DNA of 64,000 nucleotides, from the NCBI RefSeq assembly GCF_000759975.1, contig NZ_JNAM01000010.1, forward strand, positions 248,001 to 312,000. Reading direction: 5' to 3'. The notes under the pieces are model-generated. The model made no database searches and was not told the origin of the DNA. It saw nothing but the letters and a program-made list of their open reading frames with translations. The position numbers and the translations under genes were made by a program. The stretch comes from Prochlorococcus marinus str. MIT 9302. GTDB taxonomy: Bacteria; Cyanobacteriota; Cyanobacteriia; PCC-6307; Cyanobiaceae. Each line of letters opens with the position of its first letter. Position 1 is the stretch's first letter. This document shows positions 29,133 through 40,124 of this stretch, piece by piece.

Positions 29133-30641
29133 ATGAAGAATAATTTCACAGAAAAGATAAATGATGAAAAATATTTTTATTCATTGATTGAAGATATAGA
29201 GAACAGCAAAGTTGGATTCTACAGTGTTGGTTTATATCCTGCATCATTAGCATACAACTGTGCTATGCATGGAAAATCAAATAATATCCTCTTAGCTCCT
29301 AGGGAAGATAGAGATTTGTTAGGTGCTTTCTCAAATGATGTTCTTTCTGATATGGATAATGAAATCATTGAAAAAATTAAGAGAATGGGACATTATTCTT
29401 CAGAAGGAAAAAGAAAGTCTTTTGATCTAAAAGATCTTCTCTTGAAATGTGAGATAGTTATTATTGCTTCAAACAGTAATCACATACAATATGATGTTAA
29501 ACATGCTTTAGAACTCAGAAAAACTTTAAAAAGAGAAAATGTGGTTCTTGGCTGTCTAGTCGGTTCTTTTTGCATTGATAATAAAAATAAAAAACCTTTT
29601 ATTATCTGCAATAAATATCCAAATTTAGCTTTTTTTACAGGATTTCATCGTCACGGAGCTTTACGAAATCCTAATGATAGTTTTACTGCAAATTTCTGCC
29701 ATCCTGATGCCCTAACTGCTTTAATAGGAGCTCGCATTTTGAATCAATTGTCACCAAAAATTCAAGTTTCTCCTGGAGTTCATAATGTTGAATGTCAATA
29801 TATAAAATCAATAAAAAATATCTCATCCATATTTGCAGGTTTTGTAAATAACTTTCATTCAGATAAGCCAGGAATGCTACCTACCATTAATACGATTTTG
29901 TTATCGCAATGTTTAGATCAGGCCGCATCAGTATCATTACAAGTTAGAAAAGAAAATAAATTAGAAAATAAATATCTTTCATTAAAAGAACTTGGTTATG
30001 GTGAAGAAATAATTAGTGCAAAGGAAATAATTAATGATAAATTTTGTGAAAAAGGAGATTATACTTTTTCTCAATTAAATGCGGTTAAGGCTGATGTCTT
30101 AGGGAGTATGACTTTACCAACTGAAGGAAAACCAACACGGAATTTTCAAGCAGGACAAGTTTTATCAGATATGCTTTTGCAACTCAATAGATGTCCAAAA
30201 GATATCTCAGAATTCGTAAATTGGTGTAATAAATACTCTCTTAGTCAAGGAGGTTTAGAAGGTCTAAAATCTTTAAAGTTTTGGCCAGATATTTATAAAG
30301 AGTTCAAAATCAAAAACAATAATTGTTCAATGATTAATCTGATTTATTTATGCTTTAATGCCAATTTAGAAGAAAAAAAAGAAATTTATAAGGTTTTAAT
30401 TAGTTCAGAAGAAATTACTAATTTTTGCCAAGAATCTGTGAAATCTGAATTATCTTTAGAACTAAATCAAAAATTAAAAGGAGATTATCTTTTAAATGAT
30501 ATTGAAAACCTTTACAAGAAATTGTTTATTGACAAAGAGGAAAATGATCTTAAAAAAAATAAATATAGTAATCAAATTTCTAAAAAAAATCCAAGTTATA
30601 TCAATGTATTGAAAATTATTAATAATTATTTTAATAATTGA
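29133..30641 (+). CDS. Rossmann-fold NAD(P)-binding protein of unknown function
   Basis: 502 aa. Residues 26-60 (KVGFYSVGLYPASLAYNCAM) look like a dinucleotide-binding loop, and CEIVIIASNSNHIQYDV and VVLGCLVGSF resemble the NAD-domain strands of glycerol-3-phosphate or 6-phosphogluconate dehydrogenases. The C-terminal half is helical. Divergent pairing with the StpA-like phosphatase hints at a polyol or compatible-solute step, but that is inference. The tail after residue 460 is Lys/Asn rich and poorly conserved-looking. Confidence 0.55.
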   Translation: MKNNFTEKINDEKYFYSLIEDIENSKVGFYSVGLYPASLAYNCAMHGKSNNILLAPREDRDLLGAFSNDVLSDMDNEIIEKIKRMGHYSSEGKRKSFDLKDLLLKCEIVIIASNSNHIQYDVKHALELRKTLKRENVVLGCLVGSFCIDNKNKKPFIICNKYPNLAFFTGFHRHGALRNPNDSFTANFCHPDALTALIGARILNQLSPKIQVSPGVHNVECQYIKSIKNISSIFAGFVNNFHSDKPGMLPTINTILLSQCLDQAASVSLQVRKENKLENKYLSLKELGYGEEIISAKEIINDKFCEKGDYTFSQLNAVKADVLGSMTLPTEGKPTRNFQAGQVLSDMLLQLNRCPKDISEFVNWCNKYSLSQGGLEGLKSLKFWPDIYKEFKIKNNNCSMINLIYLCFNANLEEKKEIYKVLISSEEITNFCQESVKSELSLELNQKLKGDYLLNDIENLYKKLFIDKEENDLKKNKYSNQISKKNPSYINVLKIINNYFNN

Positions 30642-30734
30642 TTATTTGTTTAATTTACTAAGAAGCTAAGTTCTTCATTTATTTACTAATCTTGATTGCG
30701 GGGTTAGAATTATTATGGTTTTAAAAGGTTTTTT

Positions 30735-31394
30735 TTGAAAAAGGAATTATCGCATCGTTCTCATGAACTGAAAGCTCTTGGTTGGAATCAAGAAGACTTA
30801 ACAAGATATGAAGATTTATGGGACTACTGTCAAAGATGGGGGTTAATCAATTTAGAAAGAGAAGACAGACAGTTTTTAAAGAAAGCAGAAAAGTTACTCC
30901 CAAAGATCCAAAATAAAAAGATATCCGTTAAAAAAACTATCGAAGAAAAATCATATTATTTATGGTTAAAATTTTACCTCGATGAAATTAATATTTTTAG
31001 TAATTTTAATCTTCCAAAAAATAAACATGGTGTTTGGACACTCTTAATTGAAGAGGAAATAAAACTTCTTAAGGAATTACAACCAGTTATGGGTCTTCCA
31101 GATACTTTAAAAGCCAAGAATCTATTTGAAAATAGAAAAGAGCTCATAAATAAAGCTTTTAGCGAATTTGACGCTAAAAAAAACGATAAAGTTTTCAATT
31201 TTGATGAGGTTCTAAACAACTCTAAAAAAGATGTTGGTAAGAATTGGAAATCAATTACTGAAAAAGATCCTGAAGCTAATAAAACTTTTCCAATAATTGA
31301 TTCTGCAAATATTGAGAAACTCAGATCTGCGATAAAAGACGATTTGAGTTTATATATGAAAGATAATTACCCTTCATTAAAAAAGGATTTATAA
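30735..31394 (+). CDS. Conserved hypothetical protein (219 aa)
   Basis: Soluble, highly charged, mostly helical protein with no signal peptide. The N-terminus (ELSHRSHELKALGWNQEDL) and a WLKFYLDEI segment appear ordered, while residues 150-219 look flexible. I do not recognise a family; it resembles uncharacterised cyanobacterial proteins. The start is taken as the TTG at 30735. Confidence 0.6.
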   Translation: MKKELSHRSHELKALGWNQEDLTRYEDLWDYCQRWGLINLEREDRQFLKKAEKLLPKIQNKKISVKKTIEEKSYYLWLKFYLDEINIFSNFNLPKNKHGVWTLLIEEEIKLLKELQPVMGLPDTLKAKNLFENRKELINKAFSEFDAKKNDKVFNFDEVLNNSKKDVGKNWKSITEKDPEANKTFPIIDSANIEKLRSAIKDDLSLYMKDNYPSLKKDL

Positions 31395-31460
31395 ATATTT
31401 ATCTTTTTTTTGTTTTTTTTTTGGACTTTTTTAAGTTAAATAGATAATAGGATTATTTAA

Positions 31461-32795
<1,335 letters not shown>

Positions 32796-32808
32796 GAAAC
32801 GAGATTTA

Positions 32809-33699
32809 TTGGCTTTAATAATTCCTAGTAACTATCACAAGATTAGTGATGTTGAGAAAAATCATATATCTTGGATCGAACCAGAATTGGCAAAAAGACA
32901 GGATATACGTCCTCTTAGAATTGGCATTTTGAATATCATGCCTCTTGGCAAGCAGTATGAATTTAACTTGCTACATCCACTTGGTTTATCTCCTCTTCAA
33001 ATTGAGCCAGTTTGGATAAAGCTTAAAACTCACTCTTATAAAACATGGGATATTAGTCATCTAAATAATCTATACATAACTTGGGAAGAAGCAAATAATC
33101 CAGAACCGTTAGATGGAATCATTATTACTGGAGCCCCTATTGAGCACCTAGCCTTTGAGGATGTTAAGTATTGGGATGAATTTGTGAAAATTGTAAATGA
33201 AGCCAGAAATTCTTGTGCAAGTACTCTTGGATTATGTTGGGCTGGCTTTGCGCTGGCTTATTTGGCAGGGGTTGATAAGAAAGTTTTTGAAAGGAAATTA
33301 TTTGGGGTATTCCCTTTAAAAAGTCTTGTTCCTGGACATCCTTTGATGGGTACACAAGATGATGAATTTATTTGTCCTCAAAGTAGATTTGCAGGATTAC
33401 CAGATTTGGAGATGGAGAAGGCCCAAAAAGAAGGGAAATTGAATTTGTTGGCTTATGGAGAAAACGTCGGATATACAATATTTGAATCTAATGATCAAAA
33501 GCAACTTATGCATTTAGGCCATCCTGAATATACTGTGCATAGAATTATTAGTGAAATTGAAAGAGACAAAGAAAAGGGAGATGTACCTCCTCCTGAAAAT
33601 TTTGATCTAAATAGTTCAAAAACCGCTTGGAGATCTCATAGGAATTTGCTTTTTCAGCAATGGCTTTGGTTTTGTTATCAACAAGTTAGTCTTAATTAA
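32809..33699 (+). CDS. metA: Homoserine O-acetyltransferase (MetA family)
   Basis: 296 aa. The acyl-accepting Cys143 in GLCWAGF and the His238/Glu240 pair in LGHPEY are intact. At the position aligned with E. coli residue 111 the sequence has Glu112 (ITGAPIE). In this family Glu there has been tied to acetyl-CoA use and Gly to succinyl-CoA use. That fits the upstream metY, which needs O-acetylhomoserine. The start is TTG, 13 bp after metY. Confidence 0.92.
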   Translation: MALIIPSNYHKISDVEKNHISWIEPELAKRQDIRPLRIGILNIMPLGKQYEFNLLHPLGLSPLQIEPVWIKLKTHSYKTWDISHLNNLYITWEEANNPEPLDGIIITGAPIEHLAFEDVKYWDEFVKIVNEARNSCASTLGLCWAGFALAYLAGVDKKVFERKLFGVFPLKSLVPGHPLMGTQDDEFICPQSRFAGLPDLEMEKAQKEGKLNLLAYGENVGYTIFESNDQKQLMHLGHPEYTVHRIISEIERDKEKGDVPPPENFDLNSSKTAWRSHRNLLFQQWLWFCYQQVSLN

Positions 33700-33705
33700 C
33701 TTTTT

Positions 33706-35271
33706 TTAATGAGCGTTTTCTATACCACCTAGTCTCTCAAATAAGTTAAGACTTTCTTTATTTAATCCTACAACTTCAACTTTTGAACCACCATTCTGGA
33801 ATTTTCTAATAATTTGCTCAAGAGCAACAACGCCACTTTGATCCCAAATATGAGCTAAAGACATATCAATTACAATATTTTCTGGATGTTCATAAATATC
33901 AAATCCTTGTAAAAAATAAATTTTACTTACAAAAAATAATTGTCCTTTTATTTTGTAAGAAGTAAAATTATCTTCTTTCGCTCTTGAGACAGTTATAACT
34001 TTTGCGACTTTTCTGCTGAAAAGAATTGCAGCTAATGCAACTCCTGCAATAACTCCAAGTGCAAGATTATGAGGTTTAGTAAGCATAGTAACTGCAAAAG
34101 TCATAATCATGACTGCAGTATCGCTTTTGGGTATCTTTCTAATATTTTTTAATCCATTTATATCTGCCGTACTTATTGCGATCGTTATCATGATTGCTAC
34201 TAAAGCAGCCATTGGTATGGCTCCAATCCAAGACTTCAAGAGAATGATCATAATTAGGAGAGACATACCTGAGGAGAGGGTTGATAATCTAGATTTGCCA
34301 CCATTTTCAGTATTCATTACTGATTGTCCAACTAAGGCACATCCGGCCATTCCACCAAATAAGGATGCCACAATATTTGCAATTCCCTGTCCTCTTGCTT
34401 CTTTATTTTTATTAGAACTTGTATCAGTTACATCGTCTAAAATATCTTGAGTTAAAAAGGTTTCCATTAAACCCACAAGAGATATTGCTAGTGAGGTCGG
34501 TAAAATTATCCCTAATGTTTCAAGACTAAAAGGTACTTTTCCATTTTCTATTGATCCAAAAGGCAGAGAAATACTTGGTAATCCATCAGGTAATTTACCC
34601 AAATCGCTCACTGTTGGGACATCTAGATTAAAGAATATGCTTATAATAGTAATTACTATTATTGCGATAAGTTGAGATGGGACTACTTTTGTGATTTTTG
34701 GGAGCCCATAAATAATTACTAATCCTAGGATTACAAGGATCCAAACTACTGGAATCTGGGAGTTAACTGGATATTGACTTAAAGTTTGTTCAACTAATCC
34801 TTTTGATTCTTTAATACCTATTCCTAACTGAGGTAGTTGTGCTTGAAATATTAAAAGTGCCAGTGCATTTACAAATCCACTTAATACTCCTGTTGGCACG
34901 AATCTCATTTGGTAAGCCAGTCTTAAATATCCCCAAAGAATTTGGAAAATTCCAGTTAATATTCCTGCTGCAATAAGATATGGGACTCCTAATCCAGGAG
35001 CTTTTGATTCTCCATAAGCAACCAGTCCAGTCATCAAAAGAGCTGTTGAACCTGTGGCTGAAGTTATCATCCCCCTTCTTCCTCCAACAATCGCAATTGT
35101 AATGGATAAGCAAAATGCACCAAAAAGGCCAACTTTAGGATCTACTCCAGCTATCCCTGAAAAAGCAATTGCTTCTGGGATCATTGCAAAAGCAACAACT
35201 AAGCCAGAGAGAATATTTGACTTTGGATCATCTAACCAATTTTTAGATAAATATCTTGAGAAATTTGACAT
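33706..35271 (-). CDS. SulP-family anion transporter with STAS domain
   Basis: 521-aa inner-membrane permease. The first ~400 residues contain the repeated transmembrane segments of SulP (FAMIPEAIAFSGIAGVDPKVGLFGAF is the signature), and the last ~110 form a STAS domain. Marine relatives include BicA-type Na+/bicarbonate and sulfate carriers, so the substrate could be bicarbonate for CO2 concentration or sulfate. Placement beside metY-metA would suit sulfate, but this is weak evidence. Confidence 0.85.
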   Translation of the reverse strand: MSNFSRYLSKNWLDDPKSNILSGLVVAFAMIPEAIAFSGIAGVDPKVGLFGAFCLSITIAIVGGRRGMITSATGSTALLMTGLVAYGESKAPGLGVPYLIAAGILTGIFQILWGYLRLAYQMRFVPTGVLSGFVNALALLIFQAQLPQLGIGIKESKGLVEQTLSQYPVNSQIPVVWILVILGLVIIYGLPKITKVVPSQLIAIIVITIISIFFNLDVPTVSDLGKLPDGLPSISLPFGSIENGKVPFSLETLGIILPTSLAISLVGLMETFLTQDILDDVTDTSSNKNKEARGQGIANIVASLFGGMAGCALVGQSVMNTENGGKSRLSTLSSGMSLLIMIILLKSWIGAIPMAALVAIMITIAISTADINGLKNIRKIPKSDTAVMIMTFAVTMLTKPHNLALGVIAGVALAAILFSRKVAKVITVSRAKEDNFTSYKIKGQLFFVSKIYFLQGFDIYEHPENIVIDMSLAHIWDQSGVVALEQIIRKFQNGGSKVEVVGLNKESLNLFERLGGIENAH

Positions 35272-35301
35272 TGTAAGTTTCTTTATAATTAAGAAGTTAC
35301 C

Positions 35302-36582
35302 TCATAAAGGAGGCAAAATGCCTTGCGGGTCAAAAATATTCTTTAAAGTTTTTAATTCATTCATTCTATTGCCAAAAGCTAATGTAAGTTCTTCCTCATG
35401 AGAATTTAAATGATTATGCAATTGGGCCAAATGAATATTTGGATAAAACCTTTTTAGGGTACTCCACGATTTATACATCCAGTCCAAAGCGACTTCTTTT
35501 TCTTGAAGATCATTTTTTTTCCATGATGCATATATCCATGGTTTCCAAGTACTTTTTCTATGAACAAAAAAGCTTGAGCCATGATTTAACTTTTTAGTTT
35601 TGCAACCTAGTTGCTGAGAAGCAACATAACAGGAATTATTAGGCTTATTATCCATTATCTCATTCAAACATTTTATAAAAATTGGGATATCATTTTTTAA
35701 ATCTTCTCCAAGAAGACTAATTACCTCAGAATGGTTATTTGCATTCAGCTCATATAAATTCAATTCCTTTGGGAAGAAATTTATTTTGTTAAAGTTCTCA
35801 TAAAATTGTTTTTCTAGAGCAGGAAATTTGTCTAGAAGGATTAAGTATTCTTCTGTTCTTTTATCCTCTAAATTATTTTTGAGTTCAGCAAAAACATATA
35901 TGTAAATTTTTTGAGCATAAATCCATTGAAGGCTAATATTTTCCGGAAATTCCTCTGATAGTTGTATTATTTCTGAAAGTTCATTTAGATTTACAAATCC
36001 TTCAATAACCTTAATTGGATTAGATTGGATAGTCTTAAGTTCTATTTCGGTAATTATTGAGAAGAAGGGTGCTGCCCCTTTAATTGCTTCCCAAATCAAT
36101 TGTTTTTCTGGGTTTAGTTGATTTTTTCTTAAAGAGATAAATGTGCCATTACCCAAGAAACCTTTTATTGATTCAATATTATCAATGGCTAATCCGTAGG
36201 CTCTACTAAGTGGGCTTACTCCCCCAGTAAGTATATAGCCTGCTCCAGGAAGTTTAGAAAGTCCGATTGGAAAACTTCGATTATGTTTTTGTAAATGATT
36301 TACTAGATCCCCCATTATTACTCCACCTCCAATTGTTACTAAATTACTTTCTCTATCTAGGTTAATTTTGCTGTGATTTTTTCTTAGATCAAGAGTTGTA
36401 AAACCATTTTTTGCACAGCTAGAGGTTGTCCCTCCACTACATACGCAAAGGTGCTCAAATTTTTCCTTAGAATAATTTTCCTCATTAAATAAGGAATCAT
36501 CCACGTCATATATTAATTTCTTTAACTTTGCGTCCTTTGAGTTAATATTTGGAATTTCAAGCAGGTTATTATATTTTTTCAC
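35302..36582 (-). CDS. FAD-linked oxidase (FAD_binding_4 family)
   Basis: 426 aa. Early CSGGTTSSCAKNGFTTLDLRK followed by LVTIGGGVIMGDLVNHL, and LPGAGYILTGGVSPLSRAYG, are the PP-loop and FAD segments of the VAO/PCMH fold. The C-terminal AFGNRMNELKTLKNIFDPQGIL is typical of the family end. Substrate unknown. It is divergent from cbiX; the apparent coding overlap disappears if cbiX starts at 36630. Confidence 0.75.
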   Translation of the reverse strand: MKKYNNLLEIPNINSKDAKLKKLIYDVDDSLFNEENYSKEKFEHLCVCSGGTTSSCAKNGFTTLDLRKNHSKINLDRESNLVTIGGGVIMGDLVNHLQKHNRSFPIGLSKLPGAGYILTGGVSPLSRAYGLAIDNIESIKGFLGNGTFISLRKNQLNPEKQLIWEAIKGAAPFFSIITEIELKTIQSNPIKVIEGFVNLNELSEIIQLSEEFPENISLQWIYAQKIYIYVFAELKNNLEDKRTEEYLILLDKFPALEKQFYENFNKINFFPKELNLYELNANNHSEVISLLGEDLKNDIPIFIKCLNEIMDNKPNNSCYVASQQLGCKTKKLNHGSSFFVHRKSTWKPWIYASWKKNDLQEKEVALDWMYKSWSTLKRFYPNIHLAQLHNHLNSHEEELTLAFGNRMNELKTLKNIFDPQGILPPL

Positions 36583-36629
36583 TAAATAATATTGTTCTTT
36601 ACTATTATGGTATTAGTTATAACTTAATT

Positions 36630-37778
36630 TTGGATAATTTAGATTCGAAGTTAAATAATCAAGTCGCGATCCTTATCTGTGGACACGGGAGTAGAAATAA
36701 ACTAGCCATTACTGAATTTCAAGAATTAACTAATCTCATTAAAAAAAGATATCCAACCATTTTAGTTGAATATGGGTTCTTGGAATTTGCTAAACCTTCA
36801 CTTGTTGATGCTCTAAACAAGTTAAAAGATCATTCTATAAAAAAAGTAATTGCGATACCCGCAATGCTTTTCGCTGCTGGCCATGTAAAAAATGATATAC
36901 CTAGTTTGCTTATGAATTATTCAAGTAAACAAGGTATTGAAATAATTTATGGAAGAGAATTAGGTATTAATAATTTAATGATTAGTGCAGCTTGTGAAAG
37001 AGTAAAAGATGTATTTAAACAAAATAATACTCTCAAACCTGAAGAATCATTATTATTAGTTGTTGGTAGAGGCTCTTCTGACCCAGATGCGAATTCCAAT
37101 GTTTCAAAAATTACGAGAATGATAGTAGAGGGTATTGGTTTAGGGTGGGGAGAAACAGTTTTTTCTGGAGTAACTTTCCCACTTGTTGAACCTGGCTTGA
37201 AAAATGTTGTGAGACTTGGTTATAAAAATATAATTATTTTCCCTTATTTCCTTTTCTCAGGTGTGCTTGTTACCAGAATAAAAAGGCACAGTGATTTAGT
37301 TGCGATTAATAATCCACATATTTCATTTATACATGCAAAATATCTTTCATCACAGTCTTATGTGGTCGACACCTTTGTAGAAAGGATTGAAGAGATTCTT
37401 AATAACGAGGGTAAGAATTTTATGAATTGCTCCACTTGTAAATATAGATCAAATTTATTTGGCTTTGAAAAAGAAGTTGGAATGGTACAAGAAAGTCATC
37501 ATGACCATGTAGAGGGTTTGGGTATCAGCTGTGATTTATGTGATCCTGAATGTAATGGTGCTTGTGAAATACAAAATCATATTCCAACTCATAACCAAGA
37601 AAACTCAAATTTACCAGAAGGTAGATACTTATTACATGAAAATTTGGAGACTCATCAACATGAACACCATCACCACCACCATAGTAGTTATCCAAATTCA
37701 AAACACCCTTTAGGCCCTGTTACACTTCGCTTGCCGAATGAAGATCAAATCTTAAGAAAATCCATTGAAAATGACTGA
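36630..37778 (+). CDS. cbiX: CbiX-like chelatase with Cys-rich and His-rich tail
   Basis: Class II chelatase that inserts Co or Fe into sirohydrochlorin (cobalamin or siroheme pathway). ILICGHGSRNKLAITEF supplies the first active-site His, and the second half repeats the fold (LLVVGRGSSDPDAN). The start at TTG 36630 is chosen because the upstream reading frame would overlap the divergent oxidase gene. After the chelatase core come CSTCKYR, CDLCDPECNGAC and a run of six histidines near the end, likely metal or Fe-S sites. Confidence 0.82.
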   Translation: MDNLDSKLNNQVAILICGHGSRNKLAITEFQELTNLIKKRYPTILVEYGFLEFAKPSLVDALNKLKDHSIKKVIAIPAMLFAAGHVKNDIPSLLMNYSSKQGIEIIYGRELGINNLMISAACERVKDVFKQNNTLKPEESLLLVVGRGSSDPDANSNVSKITRMIVEGIGLGWGETVFSGVTFPLVEPGLKNVVRLGYKNIIIFPYFLFSGVLVTRIKRHSDLVAINNPHISFIHAKYLSSQSYVVDTFVERIEEILNNEGKNFMNCSTCKYRSNLFGFEKEVGMVQESHHDHVEGLGISCDLCDPECNGACEIQNHIPTHNQENSNLPEGRYLLHENLETHQHEHHHHHHSSYPNSKHPLGPVTLRLPNEDQILRKSIEND

Positions 37779-37893
37779 ATCATCCGTCTCTTTCTCAGTT
37801 AAGTCTTAATAGACTCAGTATATATAAGTATTCTTAATATAAAATCTTAAAAATATATTGAACTGGATTTTCCACAATTTACTGATCGTTTTC

Positions 37894-37923
37894 CACGTCC
37901 AAATCCACATTGGATTAGACGTG
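37894..37923. other. Imperfect hairpin in the cbiX-DUF2811 intergenic region
   Basis: CACGTCCAAATCC pairs with GGATTAGACGTG across a 4-nt ACAT/T loop with one mismatch. The 352-bp gap from 37779 to 38130 otherwise holds only AT-rich DNA. The stem is far more GC-rich than its surroundings and a T-run starts 6 bp later. It could be a terminator for cbiX about 115 bp after its stop, or part of a small RNA. No known Prochlorococcus Yfr motif is recognised. Confidence 0.5.
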
Positions 37924-38130
37924 CCAGTATTTTTTACAAAAAACAGGACTTCAACATTATTCTTGACTTTTTTATTGGCCCTTATCAATTTCCTTAATTT
38001 TAAAAGTATATTTTTAAAAATATAATTTATAACATGAGTCTCATTTGATAATCCAAATATTTTGTTAATAAGTTTTTTTGACTTTTAAAGAAAAAAATAT
38101 AATTATGTTTATGTTGAAAAAAATAAATTT

Positions 38131-38388
38131 ATGGATCAAATCAGACAATCAAATCTAACTGATATGAAAATTGAAGAATGCTCTTCAAAAAAAGTCTCTT
38201 TAGAGACAGAGCTTTCAGAAACTCTTTATAACACTATGAAAGATTTCGTATTAAGTAACCCAACTTGGGATCAATATAAGCTTATAAATTCAGCATTGGC
38301 TACGTTTCTTGTTCAAAACGGATGTACTGATAATTCTGTCTCAGAGATTTATTTAAATCAATTATTTACACCTTCTAAGTCTTTTTAA
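38131..38388 (+). CDS. DUF2811-like small protein
   Basis: 85 aa. VSLETELSETLYNTMKDFVLSNPTWDQYKLINSALATFLVQNG fits the small cyanobacterial family that I recall as DUF2811. It is soluble and helical and might be a DNA- or protein-binding accessory. Function unknown. The stop overlaps the convergent GMC oxidoreductase gene by 14 bp. Confidence 0.7.
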   Translation: MDQIRQSNLTDMKIEECSSKKVSLETELSETLYNTMKDFVLSNPTWDQYKLINSALATFLVQNGCTDNSVSEIYLNQLFTPSKSF

Positions 38389-40015
38389 TATTTAAACAAG
38401 CTCTTCTACTCAAGGCCATCATTGTAAGTGTGGGACTCTGCCAAGAAGATGTTGGCCAGCATGATCCATCTAGTACAAGTACATTCTTACATCTCCATAA
38501 TCTATTGAATTTATCAACTACGCTATTTTCTTCATTAATTCCCATTGGTGCTCCCCCTACTTCATGAATGTAATATCCCGGAGGAGGAGGACTATCTGAA
38601 AGTGCTATTAAATTTTTTGTAAATAAACTCCCAAATGGGATATTTATTAGTTCATCAATATTTTTTATTTCTCCATCCGCAGCTTCTATTGCTTTTTGGA
38701 TTGTTTTTACCATATGTTTAGACATATTTAACTCATTTTCACTCCATTCGAATTCGATGTGGGGGATTGGGATCCCCCATTCATCGGTTTTTTTTGAGAG
38801 AGAAACTGAATTACTCTTCCTAGGGAGGACTTCACCATGTGCAATAAGAAAGCCAATAGATGTATTTTGGTCTTTTTGTAAAAATTTAGGAATCCCTAAT
38901 CTATCAATTGCTCCCCAGATTCCATAGCCTCTATGGAAATTTATATTGTCAATTGTGGGTAAATTCGTACCAAATGGAATGAAGAAGCTGCCTGCTCCAG
39001 AAAGAACGGGATAATTGTGTGATAGTTCTTCTGAGTTTTTTGTTTTTGGAATTGAAAAGAATCTACATACAGATATGTGATCCATGAGGTATTTACCTAA
39101 TTTCCCAGAATTATCTTTAAACCCTGAGGTATTTGATTTATATTCTGAGTTCAATAGTATTCTCAGTGTTGAAATTGTTGATGCGCAAAGGAGAATTAAA
39201 TCACAATTTAATACTTCTTTGCTTCCATTTTCTAGGTTTACGATCGTCAGTTTTGATGCAAGCTCCGTTATCTTGTTAATTTCAAAAGACTCTACTAAGT
39301 GATTAGAGATTATTTGTACATTCCCAGTCTCTAAAGCTTTTTTAAAAGTACTTCCTAAACTAGAAGACTTTGGCCATTTTTCTTCTTTTACTGATGAATT
39401 GCGGTCAAATCCTCTTGATTGGATAAATGGATAGTTTAATTTGGATTTAATTTTTCTGCCAAAAATATTTTCGTTTTCCGTAAGAGGAATTTCACCAATA
39501 TATTTACCGTTTGGGAGTTCTTTAATATTATCTTTTCGTCCATAAATTCCACAGAAATTTTCAATGAAATCATAGTGAGGTGATAGTTCATCGTATGAAA
39601 TAGGCCAGTTTGGCCCAAATCCGTCTTTTTTTGCTGGATGAAAATCTCCTGAGGAAAATCTTAATGTTATACCTCCCCAAGTTAATGATCTCCCCCCATA
39701 TTGATTACCTTGGGTCCAAAGAAAGGGCTTTTTTTTGGGAAAGTCATAAGGATGCTTTGATTCATTTGAATACAAATCAGGATTATTTTTCCAATAACCA
39801 GGATGTTGAGATTGCTTGATATGTTTTTTTGTTAAAACTCCTGATAATCTTTTTAAGGTACTTTCGGGCTCATAATTGCTAGCTTCAAGCCTTTTGATTT
39901 TTGGTCCAGCTTCTATTACTAAAACTTTAATACCCTGTTCTGCCAATGTAAGTGCAGCTATTCCCCCTGTAGCTCCTGAACCAACAACAATTGCATCATA
40001 AGGATTTATATCCAA
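38375..40015 (-). CDS. GMC-family FAD oxidoreductase
   Basis: 546 aa. The N-terminal FAD loop IVVGSGATGGIAALTLAEQGIKVLVIEAG and the C-terminal VLDGSCWPTSSWQSPTLTMMALSRRA are characteristic of glucose-methanol-choline oxidoreductases. HEVGGAPMG contains the conserved active-site His region. The bacterial cluster includes sugar and cholesterol-type dehydrogenases, so the substrate is not predictable. Confidence 0.82.
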   Translation of the reverse strand: MDINPYDAIVVGSGATGGIAALTLAEQGIKVLVIEAGPKIKRLEASNYEPESTLKRLSGVLTKKHIKQSQHPGYWKNNPDLYSNESKHPYDFPKKKPFLWTQGNQYGGRSLTWGGITLRFSSGDFHPAKKDGFGPNWPISYDELSPHYDFIENFCGIYGRKDNIKELPNGKYIGEIPLTENENIFGRKIKSKLNYPFIQSRGFDRNSSVKEEKWPKSSSLGSTFKKALETGNVQIISNHLVESFEINKITELASKLTIVNLENGSKEVLNCDLILLCASTISTLRILLNSEYKSNTSGFKDNSGKLGKYLMDHISVCRFFSIPKTKNSEELSHNYPVLSGAGSFFIPFGTNLPTIDNINFHRGYGIWGAIDRLGIPKFLQKDQNTSIGFLIAHGEVLPRKSNSVSLSKKTDEWGIPIPHIEFEWSENELNMSKHMVKTIQKAIEAADGEIKNIDELINIPFGSLFTKNLIALSDSPPPPGYYIHEVGGAPMGINEENSVVDKFNRLWRCKNVLVLDGSCWPTSSWQSPTLTMMALSRRACLNIKKT

Positions 40016-40124
40016 AATCTAATTAATTATTTATCATTTCAATAAATATAGCATTCAGTAAATAATTAATTTCTAGATTTCAGCTTAAGAAGTTAGAATT
40101 TTATAGAATTATTTCCCAAAATAG

